A DNA stretch of 64,000 nucleotides, taken from contig DHDP01000012.1 of the NCBI GenBank assembly GCA_002399405.1, positions 186,001 to 250,000 of the forward strand, written 5' to 3'. The DNA is from Treponema sp. UBA4873. Its GTDB lineage: Bacteria > Spirochaetota > Spirochaetia > Treponematales > Treponemataceae. The notes under the pieces were generated by a model. It had not been told where the DNA came from and did no database searches. It saw only the letters and a program-made list of their open reading frames with translations. Positions within the stretch are counted from its first letter, which is position 1, and each line of letters opens with the position of its first letter. Below, one piece after another: positions 40,449-48,921 of this stretch. Both the position numbers and the translations under genes were made by a program.

Positions 40449-41944
40449 ACGGCCGTGTGTCCCCGGCGGTCCAGCATCATGTTGCTGACAGCCGTCGCAT
40501 AATATGTATTGATGTCGACGTCTCTGTCTTCCATGACAGCATATCCGGCTGAAATAACAAGCGGATACGATTTCTCCCTGGAATATTTACTGCAGGCTGC
40601 GCGTATCGCAGCGAACAGCTCCGTTATGACGGACAGCTGCGAAGCCTTCAGTATTATCGCAAAAGTGGAACTTTCCATGCGGTATATGCGGTTCTCGGGA
40701 AGCGTGTCGCGGAGAATCTGCGCGGCCGCCGCAATGTACGCATCGCCCGCCTTATGGCCGAGCACCGCATTGATTTCGGCAAGGCAGTCAAGTCCTGCGG
40801 CAACAAGCAGACACTGTTCATGCGTGCTCTGCATTTCAACACGGAAATTCATGAAAAAAGAACTGCCGTTCAGGCAGCCGGTCAGCGGATCGGAATAGGC
40901 ACTCGACTCCATATTTTTAAAAAGCAGATTATACGAATCAAGATCGAACAGCGTACAGTAATATCCGAGTTCCTTTTTCGAATGCCCGCGGTATACCTGC
41001 AGCTTTGTGCAAAAATACATCGTTCCCGTTTTTACGTTCGACAGATAAAACATCTGCTCATCAGAATTACCCTGAGAAATCCCGAGCCGCCTGAAAACTT
41101 CGGCAGGAAAAATTTCGTCATACTTCATATACTGATGAAGGGCAGTGTTTGTATTTCGGCCGATCATGACCTTTGCAATTTCATTCGCCGTAAGGAATTC
41201 GTTGTTCAAATTAAAAACGAACAAAGGCATGTCGGTCCTGTCGAACAGTTTCTTCCTGCACTCGGATATTACAGTCTCGTTCAAATCCGAATACATTGCA
41301 AAAAACGCGAGGTTCACAAGCAGCAATGTGCAGACATCGTAAAAATAATCAATGGTTGCCGTAAGCTCCGGCAGATAGCCGAGTTTGTTAAAATAGCGTG
41401 CAAAATTCTGTATGATAAAAACAATCAGTATGCTTGTGAGTACCATATACCATGTCTTATTCTGCTGAAATGAAGATACGCAGCGGATAACAAAAAGAAC
41501 GGCGGCTGTGCTGATAAGGGCATATCCGTATATTGTATGAAGATAATCCCATACGTGAAGCGGCCTTGTTCCGGCAAGTGCAAAAAGCCCGGCCTTCGCA
41601 TACAGCAGCGCAATTATAGTGGCGGCGGGAAAAATAAGCGGAAGATAAGCAACCTTGTTGTTCTGCTTTTCCGTAGGAACAGAATAGCGGTAGGAAAACA
41701 GGAAAAGCGTATATGCGGAAAATTCGATGACAAGATATGTAACCGCGCCGATCGACAAATAATACTGCCCGGGTATCATGTTTTTGATGGCTCTGAGCAG
41801 ATTCCAGATCCCCATGGCAAAATTGGCGGCCGCAAAAGAAGCAGCCGAAGTTTCCTTCGCATTGCGCTGCATAAAATACATCGCATAGAAAAAGCAGAAG
41901 AGGCTTATGATGATAAGAAAGATCGATTCCGGATAATTATTCAT
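40445..41944 (-). CDS. membrane protein with degenerate GGDEF domain (499 aa)
   Basis: The N-terminal ~215 residues contain about seven hydrophobic helices resembling the 7TM sensor regions found in front of spirochaete signalling domains. A PAS-like segment (~225-330) follows. The last ~165 residues have the GGDEF fold: SDPLTGCLN, GLDCLAEINAVLGHKAGD. However, the active-site loop reads RMESSTFAI where (R)xGGDEFxx is expected, so it cannot make c-di-GMP. It may bind nucleotide or act as a pseudo-enzyme. GAGGAGG precedes the start, which lies inside the last codons of the upstream exported protein gene (8-base overlap). It may be the output of that exported protein. Confidence 0.8.
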   Translation of the reverse strand: MNNYPESIFLIIISLFCFFYAMYFMQRNAKETSAASFAAANFAMGIWNLLRAIKNMIPGQYYLSIGAVTYLVIEFSAYTLFLFSYRYSVPTEKQNNKVAYLPLIFPAATIIALLYAKAGLFALAGTRPLHVWDYLHTIYGYALISTAAVLFVIRCVSSFQQNKTWYMVLTSILIVFIIQNFARYFNKLGYLPELTATIDYFYDVCTLLLVNLAFFAMYSDLNETVISECRKKLFDRTDMPLFVFNLNNEFLTANEIAKVMIGRNTNTALHQYMKYDEIFPAEVFRRLGISQGNSDEQMFYLSNVKTGTMYFCTKLQVYRGHSKKELGYYCTLFDLDSYNLLFKNMESSAYSDPLTGCLNGSSFFMNFRVEMQSTHEQCLLVAAGLDCLAEINAVLGHKAGDAYIAAAAQILRDTLPENRIYRMESSTFAIILKASQLSVITELFAAIRAACSKYSREKSYPLVISAGYAVMEDRDVDINTYYATAVSNMMLDRRGHTAV

Positions 41945-43061
41945 GCCCGCCTCCTCTTTGCATAACGGTATATCCTCCGATTATGCTGTCAAAATACGAA
42001 TGATTTGTCTGATAGATATTATTAAAAACGGACAGCGTAAAAAAATAATAACCGCCGTCGTTCCGGTCGGTAAGTATTCTGAAGGTCCTCGTTACCGTGC
42101 CGCTGTCAGGCTGAAAGAAAACGCAGTTTATCACATACCGATTTCCGTCGTATTCAAGCGAAATATCACGCCAGCTGATGTACGAATCTTTCGTGCTCCG
42201 GAGCATTTTACGCAGAACTACGGAGGCCGCATTGTCGCCCGCACCGTCAGGTTTCGGAATAACGGCGGCTGAAACTATCGCAGTATCGCCAAGCATCCAG
42301 AGATTATCCATAGGCTGCGTCCATTGCGAATCAAGAACAATCGTCTGTCCGTCCGGAGTTGCAAAGGTTTTGCTGCGCGCCTTTTCATCCTTTGAAAAGA
42401 CGTGATTCCGATCGAAGTACTTTTCGGGAACGCCGGAAAACGAGGTGAACGACTCATCGTCGGAAGAATAAAGGGTTCCGGTTGTCACAATCTGCAGCAA
42501 TACGGAACCGTCGCCGGATGTTATTTTTTTCAAATTAAACAGCGGAATAATATAATCATAGTCCATTGCGACGTTTCCGCCGAACTGAGGAAAATCGTCC
42601 GTCACACTTTTATCCGTATTTGCAGCAGAAGGAGAAACGGCCCCGGCCTTAATGCGGCGCGAATTGAGTTCATAAAAAATATCGTGTATATAATTAATCA
42701 GCTCGGTATCGTCGGGGGTCATGCTGCCTATAATCCGCTCTCCGGTCAGCTCAATATGGTCCGCAGACGGATCGAGCGAAAAAAGAATTTCAACCGCACG
42801 CGACGGAAGCTCCCTGTCCCTGTCTTCCGGCGCATAATAGCGGACAGCGTACGTCGAATCATTGTAATACAAAAAGCCGATGTAAGACGTCCGGTCGAAC
42901 GTCTTATCTTCGTAGTAGACGTATTCTCCGGACACGTCGCTGATGTACGGTGTAAAACCGGGCAGCGCTGCAGCCGATGAAGAACACCATACGGCAGCGA
43001 TTACTGCGAAAATGAAAAAAGCAGAACTTCTTCTGACTTCAGCCATATAGTATTCAGGCAT
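41937..43061 (-). CDS. exported protein of unknown function (374 aa)
   Basis: Two starts are possible (43061 or 43046); the second, MAEVRRSSAFF, begins directly with a signal peptide that ends near SSSAAA. Neither has a good Shine-Dalgarno, but the gene overlaps the end of proS and may be reached by translational coupling. The mature protein is acidic with predicted beta structure and aromatic-rich strands (YVYYEDKTFDRTSYIGFLYYN, split by charged loops). No family is recognised. It is co-directional with proS upstream and the degenerate GGDEF membrane protein downstream, overlapping both. Membrane-associated sensing together with the latter is possible. Confidence 0.6.
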   Translation of the reverse strand: MPEYYMAEVRRSSAFFIFAVIAAVWCSSSAAALPGFTPYISDVSGEYVYYEDKTFDRTSYIGFLYYNDSTYAVRYYAPEDRDRELPSRAVEILFSLDPSADHIELTGERIIGSMTPDDTELINYIHDIFYELNSRRIKAGAVSPSAANTDKSVTDDFPQFGGNVAMDYDYIIPLFNLKKITSGDGSVLLQIVTTGTLYSSDDESFTSFSGVPEKYFDRNHVFSKDEKARSKTFATPDGQTIVLDSQWTQPMDNLWMLGDTAIVSAAVIPKPDGAGDNAASVVLRKMLRSTKDSYISWRDISLEYDGNRYVINCVFFQPDSGTVTRTFRILTDRNDGGYYFFTLSVFNNIYQTNHSYFDSIIGGYTVMQRGGGHE

Positions 43062-44901
43062 TCAGCGCAGCAAGTGCATCTTTCACAATTTTTCCTGCCG
43101 TCTCGGCAGCTTTGTCCGCAGGAACAAGCACCGGTTCTGATGCCGCACGTTCCTTTATCTCCACGTCGGGAAGATTTTTTTCTCCTACGACAATCCGTAC
43201 CGGAATACCGATAAGGTCCATATCCGCAAATTTCACGCCGGGGCGCTCGCTGCGATCGTCAAGCAGGACCTCGATTCCCGCTTTCGTAAGCTCCTCATAA
43301 ATCTTATCGGCAGCTTCCTGCATCTTCCCTTCGTACTTAATAGGAACAATTGCAACCTCATACGGACAGGTGCTCATCGTCCAGATAATACCCTTATCGT
43401 CATGATGTTCCTCGATGACGGACGCAAGCGTGCGGTCGAGTCCGATTCCGTAACAGCCCATGATCGGAGTCTGTGCTTTGCCGTTCACGTCAAGATACGC
43501 GACGTGCATCGACTTCGTATATTTGTCGCCGAGTTTGAATATATGACCAAGCTCGTTTCCCTTCTTTGAATAGAATTCCGCACCGCAGTCCGGGCATCTG
43601 TCCCCCTGTTTTACCGTGCGTACGTCCGCAGTCACAAACGGTGTAAAATCACGAAGCGGTTCGACATGCATGTTGTCCACGTCTTTTTCGCCGCCGCCCG
43701 TCACTGTGTCGTGGACACGTACTTCGTACGTACCGTCGTCCCGCCGTACCATAACGCTCTCGTCGGCGAGAAGCGGCACTTTCGTCAACCCTACGGGACC
43801 GACAAATCCGTGAGGAGCGCCGGAGTATGCGATTACATCATCCTCATCGGCAAGTTCAGCGCCGCTCGCTTTTAGAACAGCCGCCAGTTTCGTCTCGTTC
43901 ACGTCGAGGTCGCCCCGGATTGCCACGGCGAAGAAACTCACCGGATAGTACTGAGCGCCCGACTCGTTTTTTTCACGTTTGAACGCCGCAGCTCCCGGCG
44001 CTTTTGCAAGGTCGAGTGCGCAGTTATACGCTTTATAAATAAGCACTTTTATGAACTGCATTGCGGGCATTTTAAAGAACTGCTCCATCTGTTCGATCGT
44101 TTCGACGCCGGGGCACGGAACTTTTTCAATCGCTTTGTCCGTTTTCAGCTGAGGTCTGCCGTTTACGTCGAGCGCAGTATCGCTTCTGCACGCAGCTTTC
44201 TCAACGTTCGCGGCGTACCCGCACTGCGGACAGAGAATGAGCGTATTGTCGCCCACTTCGCTTTCAACCATGAATTCTTCGGAACCTGAACCGCCCATTG
44301 CGCCCGTATCCGCCCGAACGGGAATCGCAGCGATGCCCATCCGTTTAAATATTCGCCGGTATGCCTTCGCTAATTTTTCATAGCTTTCGTCGAGCGACTT
44401 CTGGTCGGCGTCGAAAGAATACGCATCGAACATCGTAAACTCACGTCCCCTCATAACCCCGTAACGCGGACGGATTTCGTCGCGGTATTTTGTGTTAATC
44501 TGATACCCGATAATCGGCAGCTGTTTGTAAGACGTAAGTCCGTCGCGGACAACGGCGGTGAACGCTTCCTCCGCCGTCGGGCTTACGACCATATCCTGAC
44601 CGCTGCGCGTCTTCATTTTGAGCATTTCCGCGCCCATCGTTTCCCAGCGTCCGCTTTCTTTCCAGAGATCACCGGGGACAACAACAGTCGGTTTCATTTC
44701 GAGACAGCCGGCTGCATCAATTTCCTCGCGGATAATATTTTCTATCTTGCGGAAAGAGCGGAGCCCGAGGGGCATATATGTATAAAGTCCATTAGCAAGT
44801 TTACGGATAAGTCCCGCACGCATCATAAGCTGATGACTGGCAATAACAGCATCTGCAGGAGCTTCCCGCAGCGTAGAAATAATCGTCTGTGATGTTTTCA
44901 T
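43054..44901 (-). CDS. proS: prolyl-tRNA synthetase, bacterial type
   Basis: A 615-residue class II synthetase that charges tRNA-Pro. It is the long bacterial type with the editing domain inserted between class II motifs 2 and 3. Seen are LPLGLRS-like YMPLGLRSFRKIE, motif 2 RDEIRPRYGVMRGREF, two Cys pairs (CPQCGYAANVEKA and CPDCGAEFYSKKGNELGHIF), motif 3 GCYGIGLDRTLASVIEE and a C-terminal anticodon-binding domain (VAIVPIKY to the end). All catalytic parts are intact. Its promoter (TTGAAA, 18 bases, TAGAAT) ends eight bases before the ATG and no Shine-Dalgarno is present, so a leaderless start is predicted. Confidence 0.96.
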   Translation of the reverse strand: MKTSQTIISTLREAPADAVIASHQLMMRAGLIRKLANGLYTYMPLGLRSFRKIENIIREEIDAAGCLEMKPTVVVPGDLWKESGRWETMGAEMLKMKTRSGQDMVVSPTAEEAFTAVVRDGLTSYKQLPIIGYQINTKYRDEIRPRYGVMRGREFTMFDAYSFDADQKSLDESYEKLAKAYRRIFKRMGIAAIPVRADTGAMGGSGSEEFMVESEVGDNTLILCPQCGYAANVEKAACRSDTALDVNGRPQLKTDKAIEKVPCPGVETIEQMEQFFKMPAMQFIKVLIYKAYNCALDLAKAPGAAAFKREKNESGAQYYPVSFFAVAIRGDLDVNETKLAAVLKASGAELADEDDVIAYSGAPHGFVGPVGLTKVPLLADESVMVRRDDGTYEVRVHDTVTGGGEKDVDNMHVEPLRDFTPFVTADVRTVKQGDRCPDCGAEFYSKKGNELGHIFKLGDKYTKSMHVAYLDVNGKAQTPIMGCYGIGLDRTLASVIEEHHDDKGIIWTMSTCPYEVAIVPIKYEGKMQEAADKIYEELTKAGIEVLLDDRSERPGVKFADMDLIGIPVRIVVGEKNLPDVEIKERAASEPVLVPADKAAETAGKIVKDALAALNA

Positions 44902-44909
44902 ATTAAGCC

Positions 44910-44939
44910 ATTCTAGCGTAAATAATAGAGATATTTCAA
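44910..44939 (-). promoter_or_regulatory. promoter of proS, leaderless arrangement
   Basis: On the minus strand TTGAAA (44939-44934), 18 bases, TAGAAT (44915-44910), then 8 bases to the ATG at 44901. Confidence 0.6.
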
Positions 44940-44952
44940 GTTAAGTTTTTCA

Positions 44953-44980
44953 TTGCTTTTCTGCCGGTATGATTTATAAT
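44953..44980 (+). promoter_or_regulatory. promoter of the methyltransferase gene, leaderless arrangement
   Basis: TTGCTT (44953-44958), 16 bases, TATAAT (44975-44980), then 6 bases to ATG 44987. The earlier in-frame ATG at 44969 is upstream of this -10 box and so cannot be the start from this promoter. Confidence 0.6.
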
Positions 44981-44986
44981 AATAGT

Positions 44987-45721
44987 ATGGAATATCTTCA
45001 AAATGTGGTTGAGTATTATGATGAGCTTTATCCTGTTACTGATACTCAGAAAAAATTTTATGACGGCATAAAAAAATCATATGCCGTACCGGTTAAATTT
45101 TTGCAGATAGGATGCGGTACAGGCGCATTGGAACATATACTGGCTCAGGACGGTTCGGACGTAACAGGTCTTGAAGTTTCAAAAGAACTTATAGCAGCTG
45201 CAAATCTTCGGAAACGGACACAGCTCACCGCTGTCCGTTTTTTTCAGCTTTCAACACTCGATATGACGCGTTTTCTCGGGAAAGGATTCTACAACGTAAT
45301 ATCGTGTCTGAATAACCGCATCGTGTTCATACACGACAAAACGCTGCTCAAAAAATTTTTCTTTGACAGCAAAATGCTGCTGTCAAACGGCGGAATACTC
45401 ATTCTCGGGTTGTTCAACTTCCACCGTACGGATCAGTCTTCCGTCACGCAGCTCCCGGAGCAAAGCAGTATCCGCGTAAAAATGATTTCCTCGCTTAAAA
45501 AAAGCAGCAGCGGACTCATGTATCTGAATCAGAACATCGAAACAGGCAACGGCAAAATCCTCAAAATAATGGCAAACGAAGAAGTGTATCCGTTAACAAT
45601 AGAGGAAATCGCTTCATTTGCGAAAGGAGCGGGTTTTGCCGAATCGTGTTTCTACAGCTCATTCAGCATGGAAGAATATACGGGAAAAAGCGACACGCTC
45701 ATCTGCATAATAAAAAAATGA
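44987..45721 (+). CDS. class I SAM-dependent methyltransferase (244 aa)
   Basis: A Rossmann-type methyltransferase. Motif I is FLQIGCGTGALE, and the acidic end of strand 2 is GLEVSKELI. The following strands are recognisable (FYNVISCLNNRIVFI, GGILILGLFNFHR). The C-terminal part (YPLTIEEIASFAKGAGF) is typical of the family's last helix. The substrate is unknown and no substrate-binding signature stands out. I place the start at 44987 from the promoter, not at 44969. It is convergent with ricT (7-base gap) and divergent from proS. Confidence 0.8.
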   Translation: MEYLQNVVEYYDELYPVTDTQKKFYDGIKKSYAVPVKFLQIGCGTGALEHILAQDGSDVTGLEVSKELIAAANLRKRTQLTAVRFFQLSTLDMTRFLGKGFYNVISCLNNRIVFIHDKTLLKKFFFDSKMLLSNGGILILGLFNFHRTDQSSVTQLPEQSSIRVKMISSLKKSSSGLMYLNQNIETGNGKILKIMANEEVYPLTIEEIASFAKGAGFAESCFYSSFSMEEYTGKSDTLICIIKK

Positions 45722-45728
45722 ACGGCCG

Positions 45729-46655
45729 CTAGTTTATTTTCCAGCGGTTGTTCGAATCTTTTACGAAGCGTTTTGCGTTAACTTCAAGGAGACGGCCGTC
45801 TTCTCCGAGCATCTTTACCATTGATGTAATGGGATTTACTTCCGTAATCTTGAAGTTCGTCCCGTCGTAAAACAGGCGGATGCCCTCCGAAGGAAGACTT
45901 TTGCGCGCCTCGCTGTACCAGTCGAATTCGTACGAAAGACAGCACAGCAGACGTCCGCACTGCCCCGATATTTTCATCGAATTGAGCGAAAGGTTCTGGT
46001 CTTTCGCCATGCGGATGGAAACGGGGCGCAGCTTATCCGAAACGGCATGACAGCAGTACGGACGGCCGCATACGCCGAGCCCACCCGTAATGCGGGATTC
46101 GTCGCGCACGCCTATCTGCCGCAGTTCGATGCGCATCTTGAAAACGGAAACGAGATCCTTCACAAGTTCCCTGAAGTCGACCCTGTTATCGGAACTGAAG
46201 AAGAAAAGCGCTTTCTGCTCGTCAAGCAGAAAATGTACCGAAATAAGCTTCATATCAAGATGATGTGCTGATACTTTTTCCCTGAATATGACGAACGCCT
46301 CTTTTTCCTTCTTTTTCAATTCTTCCGCACGCTTCAAGTCGTCTTTTGCTGCTTTCCGGTCAACTTCCACTATGTCGGAAGGCTTCGCGCCGATCGGTTT
46401 GTTTGACTGACCGAGCACTACGGCAAGGTCGCGGCCGTAACGGGTCGGAACAATCACGAAGTCTCCGGGATTGAGCGTTCCGGCTTTTCCGGCTGTCGCG
46501 TACAAACTTTCGCACGAATAGCTAAGCTTAAGATGATAAAGCGGTTTATCAAACGTAAATCCGTCGCTGCTCTCCTCGTTTATGTCGGCAGAATCTTCCA
46601 AGGCAGAAAGATTTTCATTCTCTCCGTCCATATCGTTTTCAAATATATCGCTCAT
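45729..46655 (-). CDS. ricT: PSP1-domain protein, RicT/YaaT family
   Basis: The start at 46655 (MSDIFEND) has AGGAG seven bases upstream; 46682 would only add nine residues. 308 residues. The acidic N-terminal ~50 residues are variable. The PSP1 core then shows LNPGDFVIVPTRYGRDLAVV and the conserved Cys clusters GRPYCC and ISGQCGRLLCCLSYEF. In Bacillus RicT these bind an iron-sulfur cluster in the RicAFT complex that aids RNase Y-dependent mRNA maturation. Whether the other Ric subunits exist is not seen here. A yaaR-like gene precedes it, the same neighbourhood as yaaR-holB-yaaT in Bacillus. Confidence 0.88.
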   Translation of the reverse strand: MSDIFENDMDGENENLSALEDSADINEESSDGFTFDKPLYHLKLSYSCESLYATAGKAGTLNPGDFVIVPTRYGRDLAVVLGQSNKPIGAKPSDIVEVDRKAAKDDLKRAEELKKKEKEAFVIFREKVSAHHLDMKLISVHFLLDEQKALFFFSSDNRVDFRELVKDLVSVFKMRIELRQIGVRDESRITGGLGVCGRPYCCHAVSDKLRPVSIRMAKDQNLSLNSMKISGQCGRLLCCLSYEFDWYSEARKSLPSEGIRLFYDGTNFKITEVNPITSMVKMLGEDGRLLEVNAKRFVKDSNNRWKIN

Positions 46656-46677
46656 ACGTGTACTCCTATAAAAAGTC

Positions 46678-46742
46678 AACAAAGCTTCGCTTTGTTTTCA
46701 ATAAGAGACATTCATGATTGCGGCTCTACTGCCCGCAATCAT
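46678..46742 (-). promoter_or_regulatory. two hairpins in the ricT leader
   Basis: Stem 1: AACAAAGC/GCTTTGTT (46678-46696), followed on the minus strand by GACTTTTT just before the ricT ribosome-binding site. Stem 2: a perfect 10 bp, ATGATTGCGG/CCGCAATCAT (46714-46742). Together they look like a terminator or attenuator between yaaR-like gene and ricT. Confidence 0.45.
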
Positions 46743-46762
46743 TCATTCTCCTTACTCAGCGG

Positions 46763-47302
46763 CTACGATGCAAACATGTCTACTATCAGCCCCTGTATTT
46801 CTTCTACTTTTTTCAGCAGCTTCAGTTTGTCGGCCTGATTGGCCAGAATTTCCGAAGCAAGCTGTTCAAGTTTCCCGTTAATCACTTCAATGTTCACAAA
46901 CGGAGCTTTCTCCCGGTGCGTATTTCTGTCGGGAAGACGCTTGTGCTGCTCAAGTTCAAAGCTGTGCCTGACGACATATTTCATGAGCTGGCTCACAGCC
47001 TGACGGTATTCAGCAAAGGCATCTCCCGTCATTTTTTCCACGAGTCTGTCTCCCGCCATCGTAATGCGGTCTTTCAGAAACACGACAGCTTCTTCCATTG
47101 TCATCTCGGCAATTTCAGGAGGAAGCCCCGCAGCAACCAGTTCATTAAGCTCTTCGTTTTTTTTCAGCGCAGCAGCGAATATGTTCGTCTTTGCGCCGCC
47201 GGCAGTTTTTTCTTTTTTCTTTGTCTTTTTTGCGGCTTCGCCTGCAGCCGAGGAAACAGCGGAAAAATACAGCGATGTATTAATCTGGTCGATGGAACTC
47301 AT
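46763..47302 (-). CDS. YaaR/DUF327 family protein
   Basis: 179 residues, the usual family size. After a flexible Lys/Ala-rich N-terminus, residues ~40-179 match the DUF327 pattern: FAAALKKNEELNELVAAGL, AFAEYRQAVSQLMKYVVRHS, R..HREKAPFVNIEVINGKLEQLASE, then KLKLLKKVEEIQGLIVDMF. The function of the family is unknown. In Firmicutes it sits next to yaaT (ricT), and the same pairing appears here. Its start overlaps the bactofilin stop (4 bases), so it belongs to the envelope operon led by the M23 peptidase. Confidence 0.82.
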   Translation of the reverse strand: MSSIDQINTSLYFSAVSSAAGEAAKKTKKKEKTAGGAKTNIFAAALKKNEELNELVAAGLPPEIAEMTMEEAVVFLKDRITMAGDRLVEKMTGDAFAEYRQAVSQLMKYVVRHSFELEQHKRLPDRNTHREKAPFVNIEVINGKLEQLASEILANQADKLKLLKKVEEIQGLIVDMFAS

Positions 47303-47712
47303 GCAAGGGAAGCCTTATTGCGGATCGCCTGAGCCTGCAGATACCGCTCCGATTCAGCCGAAAAATTTTCGTCATTGTCAAGCGAAATGCAGTATCCGTG
47401 GAATACGACGTGATCCTCCATCTGGACCTTGCGTGAAATAATGTCGCCTACCACAGCAGCCGTCGAAAGCAGCGTCACTCCATCCTTTGCAGTAATATCT
47501 CCGAGAACAATACCGCCGACAATTGCGGATTTCGCTTTTACGTTTCCGCGGAGACGTGCTTTTTCACCGATGATTACGTTGCCGTCCGTTTCCAGATTGC
47601 CGTCAATATCACCGTCGATGCGGATAAATCCGTTTACGCGGAGATTACCGGTAACGGCGGAACCGTCACCTATGATTGTATTAATTGAAACATCATCAGA
47701 ACGCAACGACAT
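47299..47712 (-). CDS. bactofilin
   Basis: 137 residues with the right-handed beta-helix DUF583 core: repeated hexapeptide-like turns (NLRVNGFIRIDGDIDGNLET, NVIIGEKARLRGNVKAKSAI, VGGIVLGDITAKDGVTLLS). Bactofilins polymerise without nucleotide and position wall-modifying enzymes that set cell curvature and helical pitch. It lies directly downstream of an M23 peptidase gene and upstream of yaaR-like, all tightly spaced. The bactofilin-M23 pairing is known from curved bacteria such as Helicobacter, supporting a role in cell shape. The C-terminal ~30 residues are a non-beta tail. Confidence 0.92.
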   Translation of the reverse strand: MSLRSDDVSINTIIGDGSAVTGNLRVNGFIRIDGDIDGNLETDGNVIIGEKARLRGNVKAKSAIVGGIVLGDITAKDGVTLLSTAAVVGDIISRKVQMEDHVVFHGYCISLDNDENFSAESERYLQAQAIRNKASLA

Positions 47713-47721
47713 ATAGTCTCA

Positions 47722-48744
47722 CTAGTCGGAAAGTTTGACGTTGATATACTTGGCAGGATCGACAACGTCGGAACCAATATGAACTTCGTAATGAAGATGA
47801 GGACCTGTCGTAATACCGGTGTTGCCGACATAACCGATGACCTCACGCTGCGACACGAATTGCCCTTTCGACACAATGGAATACATCATATGGGCATACC
47901 GCGTATAAATACCGTGTTTATGCTTGATGATGACGTAGTTTCCGAAACTCGCATCGTAACCGACGGTAACAACCTGCCCGTTGGCCGTCGCAATAACCTG
48001 ATCGCCCGAACGGTATGTCGAAAAATCAAGTCCTTTATGAATGTACCATTGGCCGGTAATGGGATGTACGCACGGCCCGAATGCCATGGAAATATGCGCG
48101 TTCGGATTGCTCAGCGGCCAGATGCTCGGAATTTCCGTAAACAGCGTGTTCTGGTTTTCAAGCATTTTACCGATCTGTTCGACGGGCTGCACCGCATTCT
48201 CAAGATACGACGTAAGTTCTTTTACATCGGCCGTTTCCCGCAGAGAGCCGGTGACTGTCTCCTTTGTGTTAAACAGGGAGGAAAGGTCGCTTCCCGAAAT
48301 AGAAGCCTGGGAAATCTGTCCGCCTTCGCTGATGCCGAGAAGGGAAAGAGACTGGGACAGGGACGTCTGGAAACGTTTTGCCGCCTGCAGCAGATTCGTA
48401 TTCTCGTCGCGGAGTTCATCGAGACTCGCCTGAGTTTCGTGGTTTTGCGATGTAAGCTTTGAAATTTCCGCGCTCGAACCTATAGCCCTGCGGTCAAAAT
48501 AAAAGAACGACGATACGATTCCGACAATAAGTACGCAGCCCAGCCCAAGTGCAAAAACATTCGTCTGAAAGTTGATTACCTTTCCCTGCGAATGAGGAAC
48601 AATCATTATAGTAAGCCTGCTGTCCAGAACTTTAAAAACCCGGACGGCAGCATTCCGTATCATCTGAAAAAAGGACAGAAAAACGCCCCGTATTTTCGAT
48701 GCGAATGATTTTTCTATTTTTTTGTATTTTTGTGTCCGGGCCAC
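47722..48744 (-). CDS. M23/LytM peptidoglycan endopeptidase
   Basis: A membrane-anchored wall hydrolase. I place the start at the GTG 48744 (GAGGA upstream) rather than 48819, because the TTGACA/TATACT promoter lies inside the extra 5' stretch. 340 residues: transmembrane segment at ~62-82, coiled coil (~100-140), then the LytM domain (~225-335) with zinc ligands in HKGLD and PHLHYE and the general pattern GNYVIIKHKHGIYTRYAHM. All catalytic residues are present, so it should cleave peptide cross-links. It leads an operon with bactofilin, yaaR-like and probably ricT genes, which suggests bactofilin-guided shaping of the wall. Confidence 0.9.
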   Translation of the reverse strand: MARTQKYKKIEKSFASKIRGVFLSFFQMIRNAAVRVFKVLDSRLTIMIVPHSQGKVINFQTNVFALGLGCVLIVGIVSSFFYFDRRAIGSSAEISKLTSQNHETQASLDELRDENTNLLQAAKRFQTSLSQSLSLLGISEGGQISQASISGSDLSSLFNTKETVTGSLRETADVKELTSYLENAVQPVEQIGKMLENQNTLFTEIPSIWPLSNPNAHISMAFGPCVHPITGQWYIHKGLDFSTYRSGDQVIATANGQVVTVGYDASFGNYVIIKHKHGIYTRYAHMMYSIVSKGQFVSQREVIGYVGNTGITTGPHLHYEVHIGSDVVDPAKYINVKLSD

Positions 48745-48799
48745 AGCAATATCCTCGTCCGCATTTAAACAAAAGCGCGGAATACCATTACTGGAAACC

Positions 48800-48829
48800 A
48801 GTATAACACAGCAAATCATTGTCTGTCAA
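48800..48829 (-). promoter_or_regulatory. promoter of the M23-bactofilin operon
   Basis: On the minus strand TTGACA (48829-48824), 18 bases, TATACT (48805-48800). The start near 48793 excludes the upstream ATG at 48819. Confidence 0.8.
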
Positions 48830-48840
48830 ACAAATATAGG

Positions 48841-48869
48841 TTGACTTCAACAGAAACCTGTGTTATCTT
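48841..48869 (+). promoter_or_regulatory. promoter of tatD
   Basis: TTGACT (48841-48846), 17 bases, TATCTT (48864-48869). The ~45-base leader carries AGGAAGA. Confidence 0.75.
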
Positions 48870-48921
48870 TTAAAGCATCGGGACGTTTCCGGTCCCTTAT
48901 TACGTACTAGGAAGAAAAGCC

